This document shows positions 21,615 to 32,051 of a stretch of 64,000 nucleotides of DNA, piece after piece. Made by a program: the position numbers and the translations under genes. Numbering within the stretch: the stretch's first letter is position 1; each line of letters opens with the position of its first letter. The DNA comes from Ochromonas danica (Eukaryota > Sar > Chrysophyceae > Chromulinales > Chromulinaceae). The DNA is taken from the NCBI GenBank assembly GCA_015146655.1, contig VKHL01000004.1:248001-312000 (forward strand). Reading direction: 5' to 3'. The notes beneath the pieces are model-generated. The model made no database searches. It was not told the DNA's origin and worked only from the letters and a program-made list of their open reading frames with translations.

Positions 21615-24600
21615 TTAGAGTCCAGCATACTGTACATCTCTTTGTAAAGGTGAATATTGTAAATTCACTACTCGATTCTGACGTCTCTTTGACCAAAACT
21701 CGACAGCTTTGCTAAAGAGATTGGCCACAAGATAGTCCTGATACACTGCTTGCACAACCCAACTGATAAGAATGAACAAGATCATATATCCAGCACGCAT
21801 TTTCAAGGGTAATGCTTTAAAGTAAGAACGGCTAGGATGAGAGGGATGATAGGCATATTTATGATGAGAAATGAAAGTGAAATAGAACTTTAAGAAGACA
21901 TCCTGTAGTACATAGACTGTATAGGAAGTATACCCCAAGAAGTTCATCACATCACTTTCTAAGAAGAGTCGAGAGAAGTTGTATCGACTAGATCCACGTT
22001 GATGAACACTAACCAATACAAACAATGAGAAGAGACAAGGAAGAATTATATCAGCATTATATTTTGTAAACTCTTTTGATGCTTCATCATAACGACATAA
22101 TCCATATTTACATGACATCAAAATACCTGACACTACAGCAATAGCATCAGGTAGAAACCTCCATACTAATCCCAATACTTGACAGCCAAGGTAAATCAGA
22201 ATAGACTGTGGGGAAGATGATAATAACGAAGGACGATGATGATGATCGTCTTCAGAAGATTGATCACCAGAAGATACTGAACCTGCAGGGATAGCAATAC
22301 TTGTTGCATTAGGAGCTAATATTCTATCCATACACCAATTCTTCACTTTGGAAACATAGTAATTGATATCATCTGTTGGAGACCGTAATTTTTCACTTTT
22401 CCCCGTCTCGACATGATTCGTTAATACTATACGACACCAAGATAACATCTCTGAAGCAGCAAGTAACCAAGCACCTCCCAAGAAATAGGAGAACATGTTA
22501 AGAATCCTATTTCATCACAAGAAACATGATGATTAGAAACACAACAGTCACAACGACAGATTGAAGAGAGTTGATACTACTTACTTGAGATCTCGTTGCG
22601 AGACTCCATAATAAAGCAATACTGGTACTCCAAGGAAGAATAGACAACTAATCAAAAGGATATCTGGATGATAGAGATTATAACTTAAATACAGAGAGAC
22701 TTTGCCAAAATATTCTCCCCAAGTCTGACCAGCAACTCGAAGAGGAATAGTTTTACTAAATCCAACACTTTCACTGCAAATTTTGGATGCAGAAGTTTGA
22801 AGAGTCATCTTTCTTAATAATGTAGACCAAATATAACGCATGATACCATAAAATAACATGCAATTAATAAGAGCAGAAGCAAAGCGTAAACCTGGACCAT
22901 ATTGAAGACAAAAGCTATACACATCCATACCAAATACATCGAGAAATGTACAAACTGCTGCTTGTTTGCTTTGAGGTAATCCAGGAGCATGATTTTTAAA
23001 TTGATATTGATCTGCCAAATACCAAGCTGGAGCATATAATACTAAATTCAACCATAAAATAGGATAGAGACCAACAGCTCGAAGTAACCAAAATCTTAAT
23101 ACTTGGAATGGTTCTTTAGGTGTTAATTCAAGTTCATCATTATTTCCACTTAAACCAACTTTCTTCTTTATTTCAAGTGGTATTCTTAATTGAGAAGCAG
23201 TTGTAAAACCAGATAAGAGATAAAAGAAAGTTGTATCAACAGTCATAGCATTAGAGAATTCCATGTTATCACTATGCCAATGATCATAAAGAACCATAAA
23301 GGTGAACACACCACGAAGACCTTCAAACAATCTCTTATTAGCAAGAAGACTAGCACCATAATAGTCAATTAATTGCATGGGATGGAATTTTTGACCAGAA
23401 CCTTCTCCATTCTCCAAGAGAGATTCCCAATCACTATTTTTGGCATCTTTCTCAGAGATTAGATGTAATTTCTCTCTTATCTTGAGACTGGATCGATCAT
23501 ATAGCAACTGTCCAAGATCTCGAATAGTTCGACCAGGTACAAACAAGTCATCCAACTTGATTGAAACTTCACCATGGAAGGCGTTACTGATTTGTCTTAA
23601 TAACATGACAGAACCTAGAGAATCCAATCCAAAGCCACCCAAGTTATTGTCAATACTTGGATAGTGACCTCGAAGCATCTGGATGATCTCACAAATAATT
23701 GAAGAGACTGGACGATCAGCATCCAAAGGACGTGACGCCATCACTGATGCCATCTTGACAGTCACTCGACAATCAGGTGCATCATCAAGTGGACGCAATT
23801 CCCTTGGATCTGGTAGAGCTTTCTTATCTAACTTTCCATTAGGAGTCTTGATGAAATCCTTGATAATCACAGTATATTTAGGAATCATATAATAGGTTAA
23901 CTTGGTAGCTGCTCTCTCATGAATGCGTTGAAGCAGTTCTCTGCTTAATTTATGCTCTGGCACTGTAGGATCATCGCTAATATCAGTAACTGGGGTATCC
24001 TTGGAGGGGAGAAGATAGATGACAATCTTATTAGATCGAACAAGTGCTACTGCCTTCTCGACATGATCATCTTCCATATAGACTTTCTCAATTTCTTCTA
24101 ATTCAATACGAAACCCATCAATCTTCACTTGATCATCTAATCTACGTACAAAGACGAAGTTTCCATCAGAAAGCTGTTTTACCACATCACCAGTACGATA
24201 GATATATCCTTCTCCAAAAGGATTCTGTATAAATCGTTCTTGTGTTAGATGTGGAGCATGTAAATAACCTGCAGCAACACCAACACCACCAATCCATAGT
24301 TCTCCTTCTTCACCTTGAGCAACTTCTGACCAGGGTTGATTCTCTCCCACCACATAGAGAAGAGTCTGCGAAATGGCCTTACCAATAGGGACTGCCTTGA
24401 TCCCCATGTTCATGGAATAGTTAGCAAAGTCCTTCTCAATGCGGAAACTAGTGGACCAAATGGTAGTTTCAGTGGGACCATACACATTTAACAAACTTGC
24501 ACAATGTTGAGCAATTGGCAACAGAGAAGGTCGAAAAGCTTCACCTCCGACAAGAAATTGAATATGGACATCCCCAGTCCAACCAGTTGCTAATAACATC

Positions 24601-25442
24601 TCATAGGTCGTAGGAGTTGCTTGAAAGATATCAACTTCATGACTATCCATAAGCTCAAGGATACGAAAAGGATCTTTTCGAGTTGATGATAAAGCTAAGA
24701 TGAAACAACCACCTCGAGTCAAAGGTAGAAAGATTTCTAAAACGGATATATCAAAGCAAAATGTTGTCAAACCTAATACCCGACTCTTTTCAGTCACTTG
24801 TAATTCTTCAGCAAAGAAATGGATGATATTATCAACACCAACTTGCTTCACAGCCACACCTTTTGGTTTACCTGTTGAACCGGATGTATAAAGAACATAA
24901 GCCAAAGCTTCCATATTGTGATTCAAACGTGGAATCTGATGATGGCACACAGTTTCGGATGTCTCCTCTTCCATGATATCGGAAACAGTGGTGCCATCAT
25001 AGAGATAAGTGATAATATTACCATCATGAGCACTAATGAGAATGTGCTTAGCAGCAATGGGCATATTAGCTTCTTTGGCCTTCTTGAAACATTCTTCATC
25101 CACAATGAGCACATTGCAACGAGAATGTTCAAGAATGTATGCTTGACGATCAGGTGGAAAAGCGGGATCAACAGGGACATAGGCACAACCAGCTTTATGC
25201 ACACCTAGCATCATAGTGATGATGCCAATATGTCTCTCCATCAAGAGACCCACCAAGGGTGTTCCTTCTGACTCCACCACTACTTCATCCAAATGAAGAA
25301 GTTTGATCAACCACTTGGCAATGCAAGAGGCACGATCATTCAGAGAGGCATAAGTCACGAAAGAGCCATCCTCACAGACAACAGCCAAAGAGTCTGGAGA
25401 AAGAGTTGCAGCTTCTTCAAATCGATCGATGATGAACTTCAT
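21615..25442 (-). CDS. NRPS-like protein: adenylation - carrier - membrane acyltransferase-3 fusion
   Basis: Two exons, 25442-22585 and 22506-21615, joined by a 78-nt intron (GTAAGT...AATAG), give 1249 aa. Adenylation domain (~1-560): LYTSGSTGKPKGVAVK (~186-201), VYGPTETTIWS, YRTGD and NGKLDKKALP. Carrier domain: GGFGLDSLGSVML with the phosphopantetheine serine at Ser608. From ~695 a multi-span membrane domain begins with FEGLRGVFTFMVLYDHWH, carrying the Arg-X10-His motif (Arg710, His721) of acyltransferase-3 (OafA-type) proteins, then FFYLLSGFTTA. Hydrophobic segments continue to the end of exon 2. There is no condensation, thioesterase or reductase domain. The Asp of FDIS, which pairs with an alpha-amino group, is present, so an amino acid is the likely substrate. 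Inferred reaction: activate an amino acid, load it on the carrier, transfer it to a membrane-linked acceptor. Confidence 0.88.
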
Positions 25443-26335
25443 CTTTAGATTGTGATGCAGGGCATCCGTTGCCTCCTACCTTCCCTGCCCTCCTCCTATA
25501 TCCCTCATCCAATATTATGCAACCAACATCTGGTACCTCTTTTTGGTTAATCCGTTGCACCCAGTCGACGTCGCCACCACCTGAACCACTCCTCCAGAAC
25601 CACTCCTCCTAAACCGACCGTTCACCTTTCCCCTCCCAAGCCTGCAGGATAGTGCAGGAAAAGGACTTCGCACGCAAAGTAGCAACCCCTCCTCTTGGTT
25701 TGCGCATCTGGCTTGCATCGCCTTCCCAGCAGCCTTGCCTCTGGTGGACAACCAAATCTTGGCACCACCTCCACATCACGCCCCATTGAAGGTGATGACT
25801 TCAATTATCAACGTTGTGAAAAAGTCAATCAGTCATTACTCTTACTTAAGCTGTTGTTGTAGCTGATATATTGAATGAGTATTTGTTGCTGATATTCAAA
25901 TAAAATGAATCTTGCTCTTATGTTTGAAAAAAAATCAATGGAGACAATACTGTTACCACAAGGTTAGTTTGTTCTGGATGGAATGTAGTCAACAGTTTTC
26001 TCAGTCGAGAAGATTCTGTGTGATATAAGAAAGGGGAAGATTAACGAATATACAATGATTGTAAAGAATGAGTGTGAACTTCATGCTCTGTAATTAGAAT
26101 CCAAACATTCCTTCGCCACACTTACTCTGTGATACCTTATATATACCTTATATCGGTGATACGCCCGATACCTTATCAATAGTGATACTCATATCTCCAA
26201 TAGTTTTGTTAGCATTTAAAGAAGCTCTCTTACTCAAAATCTCTTACTCTTTACTAACACAAAACGTATTCACACACTCACACAAAAGACATGGGTTCTT
26301 CAAACATTCGTAATGCTTTATCAAAAGCATATTGT
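25443..26335. other. Spacer between NRPS-like and CRAL-TRIO genes
   Basis: About 890 bases. A relatively GC-rich, C-rich stretch (about 25545-25800) directly upstream of the minus-strand NRPS-like gene probably contains its promoter. Around 26130-26195 the motif GATACCTTAT and shorter TGATAC repeats recur. Short minus-strand frames at 25515-25804 show no recognisable protein character. Confidence 0.5.
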
Positions 26336-27001
26336 TCAAATATCACTTGGCAGTGAATTTGGTGGAAAGAACTTTGGCAAATCCTCTCTATTCGTAAATT
26401 GAACTTTCTGGACTGTCACGGGATCCAACCAATGCTTGATAATCGCCCAACAAGCATAGAAGATGAAAGGTGCATTGATCACCAGAGCAGTTTCTAAAGT
26501 TTCAGGATAGTTATATTGCAGAATATTTACAAGAAGCTTCACAGCATCATAATCCATGCAACTATAGGAAAACCCACTGAGATCAAAGCAGATGAGAATA
26601 CGTTCTTCATGAGGTCTTGTCTTTCTTATTGTCGTCTCTAATGTATAGATGATTAATTGCCGAATTTGCTCTAGATCACGTTCATTTTTATTATGACGTC
26701 GAGCATATATGAAGATAGCTGGACGACCTTGTAAATCTGCATCCACAACTCGCAACTTCTGCGAATTCATCTCACCTTGGAAATTGGACAATTTATCACT
26801 TATGGAATCAACTTCATTCTCTTCTCTCCATTCTAAATGTCTATTTAATGCTTTAAAAGCTTTCTCTTCGTCGTGCTTCCTTCCACGAAGAAAACGCAAG
26901 ATTGTGGTATCTGTGAATTTCTCACGATGCTCTTCAGCGAGTCGTGTCTTTAATCGTTCGACTGCTGCCAGTTCATCGTTTGTAGGTGGTTGATAGCTCA
27001 T
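26336..27001 (-). CDS. CRAL-TRIO (SEC14-like) lipid-binding protein, copy 1
   Basis: About 221 aa from the ATG at 27001. The frame is open further upstream (to 27199), but the two paralogues start at the equivalent MAYVPPT, so I choose MSYQPPT. The N-terminal helical CRAL-TRIO-N part (LAAVERLKTRLAEE, TTILRFLRGRKHDEEKA) is followed by the lipid-binding fold (GRPAIFIYARRH, ILICFDLSGFSYSCMDYD, LETALVINAPFIFYACWAIIKHWLDP). Such proteins carry phosphoinositides or other hydrophobic ligands between membranes. It is the most diverged of three neighbouring copies and lacks their Ser/Thr-rich C-terminal tail. Confidence 0.85.
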   Translation of the reverse strand: MSYQPPTNDELAAVERLKTRLAEEHREKFTDTTILRFLRGRKHDEEKAFKALNRHLEWREENEVDSISDKLSNFQGEMNSQKLRVVDADLQGRPAIFIYARRHNKNERDLEQIRQLIIYTLETTIRKTRPHEERILICFDLSGFSYSCMDYDAVKLLVNILQYNYPETLETALVINAPFIFYACWAIIKHWLDPVTVQKVQFTNREDLPKFFPPNSLPSDI

Positions 27002-27367
27002 TGCTTGGTGCCAATTATCTATTAAGAAAAGAAGAGGCGAATAACTAACGAACGAAAAGAAGACGAAGATCCGATGTGGGATTCGTCGCCTGGCATGAAC
27101 TTCCATGGAATCATTAGATGGACCTACCAAATCCATGGAATGACCAAAAGACCAAAAAAGGCAATGATATGTGTTTTGCATAAAGGACAAGGGAAGCATC
27201 CTCTACTTACAACGATAACTAAACGCAGAATATTTATCATGGAAGTAGATGCAGAATGAAGAGTATTCGCTGTTGGAGAATCCTATCAATGTGCACACTA
27301 CTATGTGCAATTGTACTTTATTGACATCAACATTGTCATGAACAAGACAATTATACTCTTCAATTCT
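27002..27367. other. Spacer between CRAL-TRIO copies 1 and 2
   Basis: About 370 bases holding the promoter and 5' UTR of copy 1 and the 3' UTR of copy 2. An in-frame N-terminal extension of copy 1 (to 27199) is open but not supported by the paralogues. Confidence 0.5.
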
Positions 27368-28156
27368 TCACGCACTGCCATTCTCTTTGCTGCTGCACTC
27401 GTCATCGGTCGCACTACCCGCAGGAGTCCGAGTACTGTTCGTCAGGATCTTTGAACTCGTCGTTGCACTATTGAAACCGGACTCTGGTACAGGAATTGAC
27501 TCTGGATCGAAGAAATCTGTCAGTTTCGAGCGACGAATGAAATTGACCTTCCCAGCGGTGATGGGGTCAATCCAGGGTTTGATGATAGCCCAGCAGGCAC
27601 TGAAGAGCATGGGAGCATCCACCACGACCAATGTCTCCAAAGTATCGGTATAGTTAGTCTGCAATATATTCACAAGTTTTTTAACAGCTTCATAATCCAT
27701 ACAAGATAGACTGAAGCGGCCCATGTCCACCACAACGGTGAAGCGCTCTTCTTCAGGCTTAGACAGCTTCACCAAAGACTCCAAGAGATACATTACGAAC
27801 AAGCTAAACTCTTCTATATCACGATCATTCGCATTGTGCTTGTGTATGTAGATAAAGCCAGCAGGTCGGCCCTTCTTGTCAAATGTGCCAACAGATGCGA
27901 GACCAGAGCATAAGATCTTTTGGAAACGATCCGTCATGTTGTCAATATTATCCACTGAGTTTACTACACGCCATTCTTGATGCTTCACTAACTGATCAAG
28001 GGCCACTTCCTCATTGGCCTTCACTCCACGATAAAAACGCAAAATACAGGTGTCAGTAATCCGAGGAGAAATATTCCCATTTAATTTTTCTAGTAACTGA
28101 GTTTTAAGACGATCGACAGCAGCAAGTTCTGTTTGAGTAGGAGGAACATAAGCCAT
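27368..28156 (-). CDS. CRAL-TRIO (SEC14-like) lipid-binding protein, copy 2
   Basis: Intronless, 262 aa, starting MAYVPPTQTELAAVDRLKTQ. CRAL-TRIO-N helices (TDTCILRFYRGVKANEE) precede the SEC14 fold (GRPAGFIYIHKHNAND, FTVVVDMGRFSLSCMDYEAVK, LETLVVVDAPMLFSACWAIIKPWIDPITAGKV). A tail of ~45 Ser/Thr-rich residues follows, with no recognised motif. A 194-bp block in the 3' part is identical to copy 3 while the surrounding sequence differs, indicating recent gene conversion. The ligand is unknown. Confidence 0.88.
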   Translation of the reverse strand: MAYVPPTQTELAAVDRLKTQLLEKLNGNISPRITDTCILRFYRGVKANEEVALDQLVKHQEWRVVNSVDNIDNMTDRFQKILCSGLASVGTFDKKGRPAGFIYIHKHNANDRDIEEFSLFVMYLLESLVKLSKPEEERFTVVVDMGRFSLSCMDYEAVKKLVNILQTNYTDTLETLVVVDAPMLFSACWAIIKPWIDPITAGKVNFIRRSKLTDFFDPESIPVPESGFNSATTSSKILTNSTRTPAGSATDDECSSKENGSA

Positions 28157-28609
28157 GATGATAATTAGAAATAGTTTTGATCCAGCGTTAGATTTTGGAT
28201 TGCTAGATTGTGTTCGTTGAGCTTTCTTGCTGCCGGCGTTGATCGTTCACTGGGACTGTGGTTGGGGTGCTGGGCTAAATAGTGGGTTAAAAGCCTGTTT
28301 TTCTTATTTTTCGAAGGGTGCAGAGAAATTCCAGAATTGGTTTGATTCAGGAGCCCTTGCTCCGTAAGTGTAATAACGATAGACATGGTGTACACAACAG
28401 TTCATTTCTGTGAATACTAATACTTTCATCAGAGCTTCATATCAATGGAAAAGACTGCTTCAAAAGCTCTAATAGTTACATGGATCGCACACACACGTAA
28501 AAAACACGGAAAATTTCCCAGATAACAGTTCATAAAGAAATATGAAAATAACATGCCCAAATGACCCCATGATTGTTATGAACAAGCAACATCTTTTCTC
28601 TTCAATTCT
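28157..28609. other. Spacer between CRAL-TRIO copies 2 and 3
   Basis: About 450 bases: promoter side of copy 2 and 3' UTR of copy 3. No gene seen. Confidence 0.55.
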
Positions 28610-29398
28610 TCACGCACTGCCATTCTCTTTGCTGCTGCACTCGTCATCAGTCGTACTGACCGCAGGAATCCGAGTACTGTTCGTCATAATTTTGGAACTC
28701 GTCGTTGCACTATTGAAACCGGACTCTGGTACAGGAATTGACTCTGGATCGAAGAAATCTGTCAGTTTCGAGCGACGAATGAAATTGACCTTCCCAGCGG
28801 TGATGGGGTCAATCCAGGGTTTGATGATAGCCCAGCAGGCACTGAAGAGCATGGGAGCATCCACCACGACCAATGTCTCCAAAGTATCAGAATAATTTGT
28901 TTGAAGTAGAGCCAATAGGATTTTAACACCTTCATAGTCCATATTGGCCAGACCAAAGCCGCCCATGTCAATTACAATTGTGAAGCGCTCTTCTTCAGGC
29001 TTAGACAGCTTCACCAAAGATTCCAAGATATAAATAACAAACAGAGTAAAATCTTCAATATTACGATCACTCGCATTATGTTTTTGGGCATAATTAAAGG
29101 ATGCAGGTCGGCCCTTCTTGTCAAATGTACCAATAGAGGTCAACCCGGAGCATAAGATCTTTTGGAAACGATCTGTCATGTTGTCAATATTATCCACGGA
29201 GTTTGCTACACGCCATTCTTGATGCTTCACTAACTGATCAAGGGCCGCATCCTCATTGGCCTTCACTCCACGATAAAAACGCAATATGCAGGTATCGGTA
29301 ATCCGAGGAGAAATATTCCCATTTAATTTTTCTAGTAATTGAGTTTTAAGACGCTTGACAGCAGCAAGTTCTGTTTGAGTAGGAGGAACATAAGCCAT
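28610..29398 (-). CDS. CRAL-TRIO (SEC14-like) lipid-binding protein, copy 3
   Basis: 262 aa from the ATG at 29398, the same length and start (MAYVPPTQTELAAVKRLKTQ) as copy 2. The frame continues open upstream to 29671 with a hydrophobic stretch (WSALILIVLTMLKV). A membrane-anchored longer form is therefore possible, but the paralogue start makes the short form more likely. Differences from copy 2 cluster in the ligand-binding middle: FNYAQKHNASDRN instead of FIYIHKHNANDRD, and FGLANMDYEGVKILLALLQ instead of FSLSCMDYEAVKKLVNILQ. This suggests diverged ligand preference despite homogenised ends. Confidence 0.86.
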   Translation of the reverse strand: MAYVPPTQTELAAVKRLKTQLLEKLNGNISPRITDTCILRFYRGVKANEDAALDQLVKHQEWRVANSVDNIDNMTDRFQKILCSGLTSIGTFDKKGRPASFNYAQKHNASDRNIEDFTLFVIYILESLVKLSKPEEERFTIVIDMGGFGLANMDYEGVKILLALLQTNYSDTLETLVVVDAPMLFSACWAIIKPWIDPITAGKVNFIRRSKLTDFFDPESIPVPESGFNSATTSSKIMTNSTRIPAVSTTDDECSSKENGSA

Positions 29399-29739
29399 GA
29401 TGATGAGATTAGATATGCCACTTCCAATCAGAGCAATCCGGAACATCTGCTGACTGGATTTTGCCGCAGAGTGTTCTTTTGTTCCGTTGACTTGACCGTT
29501 GACTACTGCAACCAGCGCAGCAGCACAAGAAACTGTGTCATCTGTAACTCGAACTTTGAGCATCGTTAGAACGATTAGAATCAGTGCAGACCAGATAGTG
29601 TGTCTGTATTGATAGAGAATATGATTTCCGATTTTCGGTGTCATCATTATATATGTTGTCAGTAGTGGCACAAGATCTATCTCCCGCTAAAATACTGTTC
29701 TTAACATTTAATCGTTACATTAGAGACGTGAGAACCAAT
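29399..29739. other. Spacer upstream of CRAL-TRIO copy 3
   Basis: About 340 bases. Part of it (to 29671) is an open in-frame extension of copy 3 of doubtful coding status. It also holds the 3' UTR of the next minus-strand gene. Confidence 0.45.
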
Positions 29740-31815
29740 CTAGCGCCGTAGTGAAAGAGCAAGAGTGGTCTGTTTCCCAGTACGTGTAGACCATTTTGTA
29801 CCTTCGAACTTCTTTGCTTCAAAGTTTCGCATTGTGGGAGGATGCCTTTTCTGCCCAGGGAGATGTGCTTGTTGATTTCTCTGAGCCAATAGATCTGGTA
29901 ATGAATAACCAGTGCATTTTGGAAATGTATCTTTCTCGACCAAGTTATCAACTCTGTAGAAGATTGGACAAGACACACACCCTCCTCCACCTAATCTTGC
30001 CGATAAAATTGCGACATCGATGAAGCCCAAAACTGTTCGATTATCTTCTGGCACAGTAAACGTGGTAATAAGATTCCGAGAAAAACCAGGGATGAGAGCC
30101 TTAGCATATGTTCTTTGCGCCGTATCTATACTTTGAAAGTTGCGAGCAGTAACATCTATTTGCACCTCATCCAAACTGTTATTCCACACTCTCATGTTGA
30201 TCACCACTTTGCATCCAGGTTGAACTAATCCCAAATCAACCATAGGGCCATGAGTTGGAATCCAGTCAGTGCTATTAGCCTTGCCAGGAATATAGGCATA
30301 TCTCTCCAGCTCTTTGACTAATCTTGTGTCATAAAGAGCATTCAAATTGTCAGCTTGAGCTTCCAGTGAGTTGTCCAAAAAGATACTTGCCACACTAGAA
30401 TGAGATGCTACACTCATCATTTCAGTTCGACTATCATCCATGTCGTCATGTTCGGAAGCAAATCTTGCTGAAGGAGGAGCATCATCCAAAGCCATATTAT
30501 GAGCATCATGATCCTCGTCACCAGAACCAAATGCTCGCAACAATAAAACATCATGCTGAGGGGTCAGTTTATCTAGCATATGCTGTGGTAGAAGAGATCT
30601 CTTTTCAGGGAAATAGCTTCGAGGAATCAAGCGGACCACATCATCAGGGCGAGCTGGTCTTGTGATAACTTCGTCCTTCATTTGGTCTCCAAAAATGTTA
30701 GTCTTCTCACGAGTTATTGGTCTGGGTTGGTCAGGATCGGTTGTTGGAAAACCCGTAGATGCTATCGGTTGTAACGATGTTCTTCTAGGTGATGCAACCG
30801 CTGAAGCAGTGCTCATCTTACGACTTCTGGCTGCTCTTCGACTTGCCAACGCGTTTTGACGGGTATTACTATCAGCAAGAATCTCTAAGCGAGTTCGATC
30901 ATTACTTTCTCCTTTAGAACGATAATTATAATCAGCTTGTGTCTTCCTACTAACTGTCCGTAGAAAAGTGTGAATGAAAAGAGAATCTTGTAAATGACAA
31001 TATGTTGCGAAGCATTTGATGATTTCAACTGGATTAGGCATGAATCCATCCAAAGTTAGGATCAACTTCTTTAAACCTGGTTTATGATAAGTCCATAGAG
31101 CCATACGAACAAAATAGATCTTAAATAGTTCAAAGTCTAATAGGCGAAATGTAGTTTTATTCCCTTGAGCATCCACCATATTCTCCCAGAGATAACGAAT
31201 ATCATCTTTGGTTAAAAGACGAGGTACAATATGAAAATCACGACATAGAATCTCAATTTCTTTAAAGCTCATTTGTTCTAATATGGATTCTGTATCAGCA
31301 AAAGTTTGTCCAACATTTTGTCGCAATTTACAATAAAATTGAAAGACAATAATGAGACAATTGGTAAATGATTCTTTTGTACTTGGACGATATTTAACAT
31401 CTTTTAACTTGTAATTACCATCAACAGCAACTTGGAAAGCATTCATATCTTGAGTTGCTCGTTCAGCATAGATTAGGAAGTCATCATAGAGTTCACGACT
31501 ATCTGCTTGACGATGTTTTGTCCATTCTAACATACGAGCAAGGATAGGTGGTGGTTTGACATCTTCTTCAGGATCTTCTTCAACAGGTTCTATGCTAGAT
31601 TTTATCAGATTTTTCGCCATGGGTGGAAAGTGGTCATTATTTGTTGGAAGTGATTTGGCATGAGATTCTGAATGAAACGGCTGGACAGATGGAGTGTTAT
31701 GATAGAGAAAAATCGGAAAAAGTGAGTTTTGTGGGGCAGTATTGAATGTGCTGACTCCGCTCGGGGTAGTGTCCAACGTGCTAGTTGGTAATAGTTTACT
31801 GTTCCTCAGCAGCAA
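29740..31815 (-). CDS. Large protein with possible C-terminal ASH/MSP-like domain, unknown function
   Basis: Intronless frame of 691 aa; a shorter form could start at the Met at 31620 (MAKNLIKSSIEPVEEDPEED). I do not recognise the family firmly. Residues ~80-310 are helical and look like a folded domain (WTKHRQADSRELYDDFLIYAERA, EIEILCRDFHIVPRLLTKDD, FELFKIYFVRMALWTYHK). The middle (~320-500) is basic then Ser/Asp-rich and probably disordered. Residues ~535-640 (MVDLGLVQPGCKVVINMRVWN, then VTARNF, PGFSRNLITTFTVPED) read like an immunoglobulin-type ASH/MSP beta sandwich, common in ciliary and centrosomal proteins. A ciliary role is a guess from that resemblance. Confidence 0.6.
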   Translation of the reverse strand: MLLRNSKLLPTSTLDTTPSGVSTFNTAPQNSLFPIFLYHNTPSVQPFHSESHAKSLPTNNDHFPPMAKNLIKSSIEPVEEDPEEDVKPPPILARMLEWTKHRQADSRELYDDFLIYAERATQDMNAFQVAVDGNYKLKDVKYRPSTKESFTNCLIIVFQFYCKLRQNVGQTFADTESILEQMSFKEIEILCRDFHIVPRLLTKDDIRYLWENMVDAQGNKTTFRLLDFELFKIYFVRMALWTYHKPGLKKLILTLDGFMPNPVEIIKCFATYCHLQDSLFIHTFLRTVSRKTQADYNYRSKGESNDRTRLEILADSNTRQNALASRRAARSRKMSTASAVASPRRTSLQPIASTGFPTTDPDQPRPITREKTNIFGDQMKDEVITRPARPDDVVRLIPRSYFPEKRSLLPQHMLDKLTPQHDVLLLRAFGSGDEDHDAHNMALDDAPPSARFASEHDDMDDSRTEMMSVASHSSVASIFLDNSLEAQADNLNALYDTRLVKELERYAYIPGKANSTDWIPTHGPMVDLGLVQPGCKVVINMRVWNNSLDEVQIDVTARNFQSIDTAQRTYAKALIPGFSRNLITTFTVPEDNRTVLGFIDVAILSARLGGGGCVSCPIFYRVDNLVEKDTFPKCTGYSLPDLLAQRNQQAHLPGQKRHPPTMRNFEAKKFEGTKWSTRTGKQTTLALSLRR

Positions 31816-32051
31816 TACAAATGAGTCTTAGAAAACATTATGAAAGACGTATCTCTAACGCAGATCGAATATAAGAATGATGAATGAATGATTCATTCTA
31901 TCTTTGTATCCTAAAGACCAGCTAAAGACCTAAAAGACTTTGCGGAGAGAGAAGAGAATTGGACTCCTCCAACAAAGAAAACAACATATTGTTTCACGTT
32001 AATCAACAAATTTACACCATAGCTAAATGATCTGACAACAGTAGTCTAAGT

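Noticed and set aside
25515-25804. Overlapping minus-strand frames upstream of the NRPS-like gene
   Set aside because: The frames reflect a GC-rich promoter stretch; no motif and no link to the downstream start.
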